Positions 59,724 to 64,000 of a stretch of 64,000 nt of DNA are shown here, piece after piece. The notes beneath the pieces are model-generated. The model was not told the origin of the DNA and did not search any database. It saw nothing but the letters and a program-made list of their open reading frames with translations. Position 1 is the stretch's first letter; each line of letters starts with the position of its first letter. Made by a program: the position numbers and the translations under genes. The stretch comes from Blastocatellia bacterium (GTDB lineage: Bacteria > Acidobacteriota > Blastocatellia > Chloracidobacteriales > JADJPF01), in NCBI GenBank assembly GCA_025057015.1, contig JANWYG010000019.1:124001-188000 (forward strand). Direction: 5' to 3'.

Positions 59724-60136
59724 TGGACACTTTTAAGATTATCAATCCTCAACAGTGGCCGCAGCCGCGCGGTTACAATAACGGTCTATTGACCATAACT
59801 GAGGGTAGGTTGCTGTTTGTTGCTGGACAAATAGGCTGGGATAGCCGAAAGCACCTCGATGAGAAATTCTGCAGGCAGTTCGAACGGGCACTTGAAAACG
59901 TCTTAACTGTAGTTCGTGATGCAGGTGGCTCGGCAGAAAACATTGCTCGGCTGACTATCTTTGTTACCGATAAGCAAGAGTATTTGCAGCAGCTCAAAGA
60001 AGTAGGCGCAGCTTATAAACGCCTCATGGGAAAGCACTTTCCTGCTATGTCGTTGCTTGAAGTCAAGTCGCTACTGGAACCAAATGCCAAGGTAGAAATA
60101 GAAGCCACGGCGGTTATACCTTATGGAAAAAGCTAA
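59723..60136 (+). CDS. RidA-family protein
   Basis: 137 residues from the ATG at 59723 (the frame 8 codons up lies within the SDR gene). RidA members hydrolyse reactive enamines/imines. VAGQIGWDSR, ENVLTVVRDAGGSAENIARLTIFVTDK and AMSLLEVKSLLEPNAKVEIEATA are the family blocks; the usual catalytic Arg is shifted (EVKSLLEP replaces VxxLxxP...), so activity toward a cyclic imine rather than 2-aminoacrylate is possible. Overlaps marR by 14 bases. Confidence 0.88.
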   Translation: MDTFKIINPQQWPQPRGYNNGLLTITEGRLLFVAGQIGWDSRKHLDEKFCRQFERALENVLTVVRDAGGSAENIARLTIFVTDKQEYLQQLKEVGAAYKRLMGKHFPAMSLLEVKSLLEPNAKVEIEATAVIPYGKS

Positions 60137-60557
60137 ATTGGCGGTAGGTACGTGGATTCGGCTGATGAAGAGTTACAATCTGATCTTACGTCGTACGCGT
60201 AGAAGGATCAAGGAATGTACCTTATCGCAGTTTGATGTGCTGGCACAGTTAGAGCGTCATCCTGAAGGTGTCACTTTCAGTGAGTTAAGTAAAGAGCTGC
60301 TTGTCACTGCTGGAAATCTGACTGGTGTAGTAGACAGGCTGGAAAAGTCAGGACTGGTGGTTCGCTCTAGTGTGCCTACGGACAGACGAAGCGTATTGTT
60401 GCGGCTTACTGAGAAAGGCGACACGCTTGCAAAGCGGTTGATAGCGCGTCATAGAAGGGATCTCAAATTTGTTTTCAGCGTGCTTACCGAAGAAGAGCTA
60501 GTGCAGTTACGAAACCTGCTGGACAAGCTACAGCAGGCGCTTGAGGAGGAGAAGTGA
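60123..60557 (+). CDS. MarR-family regulator
   Basis: 144 residues. Winged helix with FDVLAQLERHPEGVTFSELSKELLVTAGNLTGVVDRLEKSGLVVRSSVPTDRRSVLLRLTEKG. In aromatic and phenylacetate/aminobenzoate gene sets such regulators sense the CoA-thioester. Placed inside the operon it may control the whole set. Overlaps RidA and the hydratase. Confidence 0.93.
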   Translation: MEKAKLAVGTWIRLMKSYNLILRRTRRRIKECTLSQFDVLAQLERHPEGVTFSELSKELLVTAGNLTGVVDRLEKSGLVVRSSVPTDRRSVLLRLTEKGDTLAKRLIARHRRDLKFVFSVLTEEELVQLRNLLDKLQQALEEEK

Positions 60558-61360
60558 CCCCGAAGACGTTTGATTATAACCAACAGGATGACGGTGTTGG
60601 CGTGATTACGCTAAACCGTCCTGAGAGGCTAAATGCCTTGACTTTTGAGGTTTATCGCGAGCTTACGGACTTTTTCAGGGAACTTCAGCATGATAATAAG
60701 CTAGGTGCAGTGATAATCACGGGCACAGGCCGGGGCTTTTGTTCTGGCGGAGACGTAAAAGACATAATTGGTAAGCTCTTAGACAGGCCTGCTGATGAGC
60801 TGCTCAAGTTTACGAGGATGACCTGCGAGCTGGTTGCTAATATTCGCGCGCTGCACAGACCCGTTATCGCAGCTATAAATGGCGTAGCTGCTGGAGCAGG
60901 TGCGATGATAGCTCTAGCAGCCGATCTCCGAATAGCTTCTGAAGAAGCTCGCATAGCGTTTCTTTTCGTCAAGGTTGGCTTAAGTGGTGCCGATATGGGT
61001 GCAGCGTTTCTGCTGCCGCGGATAGTTGGACTGGGTAGAGCTACGGAGCTGCTCTACAGCGGCGATTTCATTACGGCACAAGAAGCCGAGCGAATAGGAC
61101 TTTACAACCGAGTTGTACCAGCAGCGGATCTGATGAACGAAGCATATTCGCTAGCTAAGCGGCTTGCCAACGGGCCGCGCTTTGGACTGGCGATGACTAA
61201 GCAGATGCTGAATAGAGAATTTAGCCTAGGTCTTAGCGAAGCGTTGGAGGCTGAGGCTCAAGCGCAAGCTATCTGTATGCAGCATCCTGACTACAAAGAA
61301 GCTTACTTAGCATTTGTAGAAAAACGCAAACCAGAGTTTAATATAAATGATTCCCTATGA
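60554..61360 (+). CDS. Enoyl-CoA hydratase/isomerase family
   Basis: 268 residues, GTG start overlapping the marR stop. VGVITLNRPERLNALTFEVYRELTDFF, oxyanion-hole RGFCSGGDVKD and INGVAAGAGAMIALAADLRIASEEARIAF are present; one of the two usual catalytic glutamates is at the LSGAD position (D/E alternatives). It hydrates or isomerises an acyl-CoA intermediate in the degradation set. Confidence 0.93.
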   Translation: MTPKTFDYNQQDDGVGVITLNRPERLNALTFEVYRELTDFFRELQHDNKLGAVIITGTGRGFCSGGDVKDIIGKLLDRPADELLKFTRMTCELVANIRALHRPVIAAINGVAAGAGAMIALAADLRIASEEARIAFLFVKVGLSGADMGAAFLLPRIVGLGRATELLYSGDFITAQEAERIGLYNRVVPAADLMNEAYSLAKRLANGPRFGLAMTKQMLNREFSLGLSEALEAEAQAQAICMQHPDYKEAYLAFVEKRKPEFNINDSL

Positions 61361-62477
61361 TGAGAGTTACAACCAGCTGCTACGTGAGCTAGAGAAATTC
61401 ATCGAGTCTCATAAAGACCTACTTGCCGAAGAGTGGGACGATGATTTAGCTCAAGCACGGAGTATACTGAAAGCCTTGGCTGAAGCGCGCTTGATCGAAT
61501 ACGTTGTTCCCGCAGCTTACGGTGGACGAGGAGATAAGGTAAGGGCACGCCTTATATGTCTTGCCAGAGAAAAACTTGCCTATGAGCACGCACTTGCCGA
61601 TCTGATGTTTGCGATGCAAGGGTTGGGTAGCTACCCGATTACGCTTGCTGGTAGCGAGCGGCTTAAGTCGCGCTATCTGCCGGCGGTAGCAAAGGGTGAG
61701 AAAATAGCAGCCTTTGCGCTCACTGAGCCGGCGGCGGGTTCAGATGTAGCGGGTATCTCAACTCTTGCCGTACGTACTGCAGATGAGTATTTGATAACTG
61801 GTACTAAGACTTATATCTCGAATGCTGGCATAGCTGATTTTTACGTCGTATTCGCAAAAACTGATCCGCAAGCGGGCAAGAACGGCATATCTGCTCTTGT
61901 AGTTGATGCAGACCAGGTAACCGTTCGAGCGCTACGTATGCTTTCAGCTCATCCTATAGGTGAAGTCACTTTCAATTGTCGCGTGCCTACAAGTCAGTTG
62001 CTTGGTGTTGAGGGTGAAGGCTTCAAAATAGCTATGCAGACACTCGATCTGTTTCGTCCGACCGTGGGTGCTGCTGCCGTTGGTCTAGGTAGACGTGCTC
62101 TTGCCGAGAGCCTCGAGTACGCAAAGCGTAGGATGCAGTTTGGCAAGCGGCTTGCTGATTTTCAAGCGATAAGGTTTAAGTTAGCGGATATGTATACTCA
62201 GTTAGAAGCTGCGGCGCTGATGGTAGAGCGGGCAGCTTACGTAGTAGATAGGGGTGTTTCGGCGACCTTGGAGTCCTCTGCAGCGAAGTTATTTGCTACT
62301 GAAGCAGCCCAGTATGCGGTCGATGAGTGTTTGCAGATACACGGTGCTTCTGGGCTGCTTAAGGGAGCAGTGGCAGAGCGCCTCTATCGTGACTTGCGTG
62401 CTATGCGTATTTACGAGGGTACTTCTGAGATACAACGCATAGTCATAGCAAATCAGTTGTTGAAGGGAAGCGTATGA
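61347..62477 (+). CDS. Acyl-CoA dehydrogenase
   Basis: 376 residues, FAD-dependent. AFALTEPAAGSDVAGISTLAVRT, YITGTKTYISNAGIADFYVVFAKTDP, QFGKRLADFQAIRFKLADM and QIHGASGLLKGAVAERLYRDLRAMRIYEGTSEIQRIVIANQLL. The catalytic glutamate is in the IYEGTSE segment. Overlaps the hydratase by 14 bases and the reductase by 4. Confidence 0.95.
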   Translation: MIPYDESYNQLLRELEKFIESHKDLLAEEWDDDLAQARSILKALAEARLIEYVVPAAYGGRGDKVRARLICLAREKLAYEHALADLMFAMQGLGSYPITLAGSERLKSRYLPAVAKGEKIAAFALTEPAAGSDVAGISTLAVRTADEYLITGTKTYISNAGIADFYVVFAKTDPQAGKNGISALVVDADQVTVRALRMLSAHPIGEVTFNCRVPTSQLLGVEGEGFKIAMQTLDLFRPTVGAAAVGLGRRALAESLEYAKRRMQFGKRLADFQAIRFKLADMYTQLEAAALMVERAAYVVDRGVSATLESSAAKLFATEAAQYAVDECLQIHGASGLLKGAVAERLYRDLRAMRIYEGTSEIQRIVIANQLLKGSV

Positions 62478-63895
62478 AGTTATTCGAGCCTATACGGATC
62501 AATTCGATGGTCTTAGAAAACCGTATAGTACTACCGGCGATGGTCACGCGGCTGTCAGGAGAAGACGGGTATGTAAATAAAGACATTCGCGATCGGTATC
62601 TGCGGTTTGCTAAAGGTGAGGTTGGGCTAATAGTGCTCGAAGCTATGGCGGTGCATACGGCAAAAAGTGGGCCGCTACTGCGCATCTGCGACGATCAGTT
62701 TAAGCCTGGGCTAGCTGAGCTTGCTCGGATGATACACGATACAAGTCCGTCTAAGGTAGTACCGCAAATAATTCATTTCCTCAAGATTTCTCGTTCGGGT
62801 TGGCGACAGAAGATCTCTGATCTGAGTATTGAGGAGATAAAGCAGATAGTAATTAACTATGCTGATGCTGCTATGCGAGCTCAGGATTGTGGTTTTGATG
62901 GAGTTGAATTGCACATGGCGCATGCCTACACGCTGAGTTCATTTCTTTCGGCTAAGAATGCGCGTAACGATGCCTACGGACGTACGTTAGAGAACCGAAT
63001 GCGGCTAATGAGTGAGGTAATAGTTGCTGTACGCAAACGTGTTGGTGCAAGTTTTCCCGTGGGAGTGAGATTTGACGGTGAGGAGTGTATCAAGGGTGGT
63101 TATACTCTGAAAGATTCGCAAAAGATAGCGCTACGTATGGCACAGCTTGGAGTAGACTATATCAGCATTTCTGCTGGCGGCAAGTTTGAAGATGCAATAC
63201 CTAAGCCCGGAGAACCACTTTATCCCTACACGGGTTACAGTGGTGACCGATGCATGCCGAGTGCGGACTATCCTGACGGAGCAAATGTCTATCTTGCTGA
63301 GGGGATTAAGCAATATATTAACAGCAACGGCTACTATACTCCGGTAATAGCTACTGGCAAGATCAGCACTCCTGAGTTGGCTGAGCAGATACTAGAGTCG
63401 GGGCGTAGCGACCTCATAGGTATGGCGCGGGCGCTGCTTGCTGATCCGGATTGGCCTAAGAAAGTGCGCGAGGGGCGTTGGGGCAACGTCATTCGTTGTA
63501 TTTACTGTAATGTCTGTAAAAGTTTGGACGAGAATTTCCGTCGAGTGACTTGTACTCTTTGGCCGAAAGGTAGTTTGCAGGCTCCTTATAGTGATGATAA
63601 GATTGCGCCTACTTGGAGCAAGCAAGATCCGCTCGGTGTGCAGTTATATACGGGCTGCACTCGGTTAGTCTGGAGCGAAGCGAAGGATAACGAAGGCGTA
63701 TACGGTTACGATATCTTCCGGAGTGAGAATGGTGGCCCATATTTTCGTTTAACGGCCGTCAAGAGGCTAGGCTATTGGGACACCGAAGTAGTTGGAGGTA
63801 ATACTTACAGCTACTACGTGCAGGCATATGATTTTGCTGGCAACAGATCTGAGCCGTCAAATAAGGTCGAAGTGACCATACCTTTTCCTGTGTAG
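62474..63895 (+). CDS. Old-yellow-enzyme/dienoyl-CoA-reductase-like oxidoreductase with C-terminal fibronectin-like domain
   Basis: 473 residues, ATG overlapping the dehydrogenase stop. TIM-barrel flavin oxidoreductase: FEPIRINSMVLENRIVLPAM, DGVELHMAHAYTLSSFLSAKNARNDAYG, PVGVRFDGEECIKGGY, and LIGMARALLADPDWPKK. Cysteines at 342, 345, 348 and 360 (CIYCNVC...C) match the 4Fe-4S cluster of 2,4-dienoyl-CoA reductase with one spacing shorter. Residues about 385-473 are unlike this family and form a fibronectin-III-like domain (LVWSEAKDNEGVYGYDIFRSENGGPYF...YSYYVQAYDFAGNRSEPS). In aminobenzoyl-CoA degradation an OYE-type domain reduces the hydroxylated ring; here it may play that role. Confidence 0.9.
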   Translation: MKLFEPIRINSMVLENRIVLPAMVTRLSGEDGYVNKDIRDRYLRFAKGEVGLIVLEAMAVHTAKSGPLLRICDDQFKPGLAELARMIHDTSPSKVVPQIIHFLKISRSGWRQKISDLSIEEIKQIVINYADAAMRAQDCGFDGVELHMAHAYTLSSFLSAKNARNDAYGRTLENRMRLMSEVIVAVRKRVGASFPVGVRFDGEECIKGGYTLKDSQKIALRMAQLGVDYISISAGGKFEDAIPKPGEPLYPYTGYSGDRCMPSADYPDGANVYLAEGIKQYINSNGYYTPVIATGKISTPELAEQILESGRSDLIGMARALLADPDWPKKVREGRWGNVIRCIYCNVCKSLDENFRRVTCTLWPKGSLQAPYSDDKIAPTWSKQDPLGVQLYTGCTRLVWSEAKDNEGVYGYDIFRSENGGPYFRLTAVKRLGYWDTEVVGGNTYSYYVQAYDFAGNRSEPSNKVEVTIPFPV

Positions 63896-63907
63896 GATCA
63901 AGTAGAG

Positions 63908-64000
63908 ATGCAAGATGAGCTACTTCGTTGGCGCAGTGAGTTTCCAATCTTAGAGAAGACTGTTTATATGGTCAGTCATTCGCTTGGAGCAATGCCGCGC
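63908..64000 (+). CDS. Kynureninase-like protein, 5' end only
   Basis: Open frame from the ATG at 63908 to the window edge, 31 codons. WRSEFPILEKTVYMVSHSLGAMPR matches the N terminus of PLP-dependent kynureninase (class V aminotransferase fold). Kynureninase cleaves kynurenine to anthranilate and alanine. It starts 12 bases after the oxidoreductase stop, so it belongs to the same operon. Confidence 0.7.
   Translation, partial: MQDELLRWRSEFPILEKTVYMVSHSLGAMPR

Overview
The window looks like ordinary chromosome from a free-living member of the Acidobacteriota, most likely a lineage near Blastocatellia. This is inference from gene content. Two tandem secreted proteins carry the VWFA-type domain characteristic of Acidobacteria, Ser/Thr kinases carry N-terminal zinc ribbons, there are very large secreted beta-propeller and choice-of-anchor proteins, and the order ispE, tRNA-Gln, prs, rplY, pth, rpsF, rpsR, rplI is kept. 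I see no rRNA, insertion sequence, prophage or CRISPR array. Coding density is high, with many 1-25 bp overlaps; the only gene-free stretch over 300 bp is about 33453-34002.

Layout. 1-10.6 kb: a truncated giant metallopeptidase-like secreted protein (minus strand), small unknowns, a YjbQ protein, a PP-loop ATPase, an Ogg2-type DNA glycosylase, then a plus-strand run of TPR/aspartic protease, PIN toxin-like protein with a small partner, an HtrA-type protease and an unknown. 10.7-23.6 kb: a Rad50/SbcC-like ATPase, a 1766-residue secreted FG-GAP/beta-helix/choice-of-anchor protein closed by a strong terminator, a zinc-ribbon membrane protein, rnhB, and a large TPR protein with an internal 37-residue repeat. 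23.6-28.8 kb: thiE-thiD with small membrane or secreted proteins, fabG, a class III CoA-transferase and a Ycf48-like lipoprotein. 28.8-33.5 kb: signalling genes (ABC ATPase, zinc-ribbon Ser/Thr kinase, PP2C phosphatase, single-domain LuxR-type regulator). 34.0-40.9 kb: DapA-like aldolase, bshC, then the ribosomal/prs/ispE block with tRNA-Gln(UUG). 41.0-50.8 kb: a kinase fused to a receiver domain, a four-gene Ycf46/VWFA run, a pentapeptide-repeat protein, glycerophosphodiesterase, MoxR-type ATPase and a secreted lipase-like hydrolase.

50.8-57.5 kb is a polyhydroxyalkanoate (PHA) locus: two PhaC-like synthases flank an acyl-CoA ligase, with a phasin-like protein and divergent PhaR repressor. 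A 17-bp sequence motif occurs once in front of the phasin and once in front of phaR, a good candidate for the PhaR operator. Next to it lie an unusual FabH-like ketoacyl synthase without the canonical His/Asn and its TetR regulator.

58.9-64.0 kb is a tightly overlapping operon: SDR, RidA, MarR, enoyl-CoA hydratase, acyl-CoA dehydrogenase, an old-yellow-enzyme-type reductase with a C-terminal fibronectin-like extension, and the first 31 codons of a kynureninase-like protein. I infer an aerobic tryptophan/kynurenine to 2-aminobenzoyl-CoA degradation pathway. Together with the PHA locus this links carbon breakdown through acyl-CoA intermediates to carbon storage.

Several promoters appear to place the start codon within 6-8 bases of the -10 box, suggesting leaderless transcripts. 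All functional statements are from reading motifs by eye; no database search was run.
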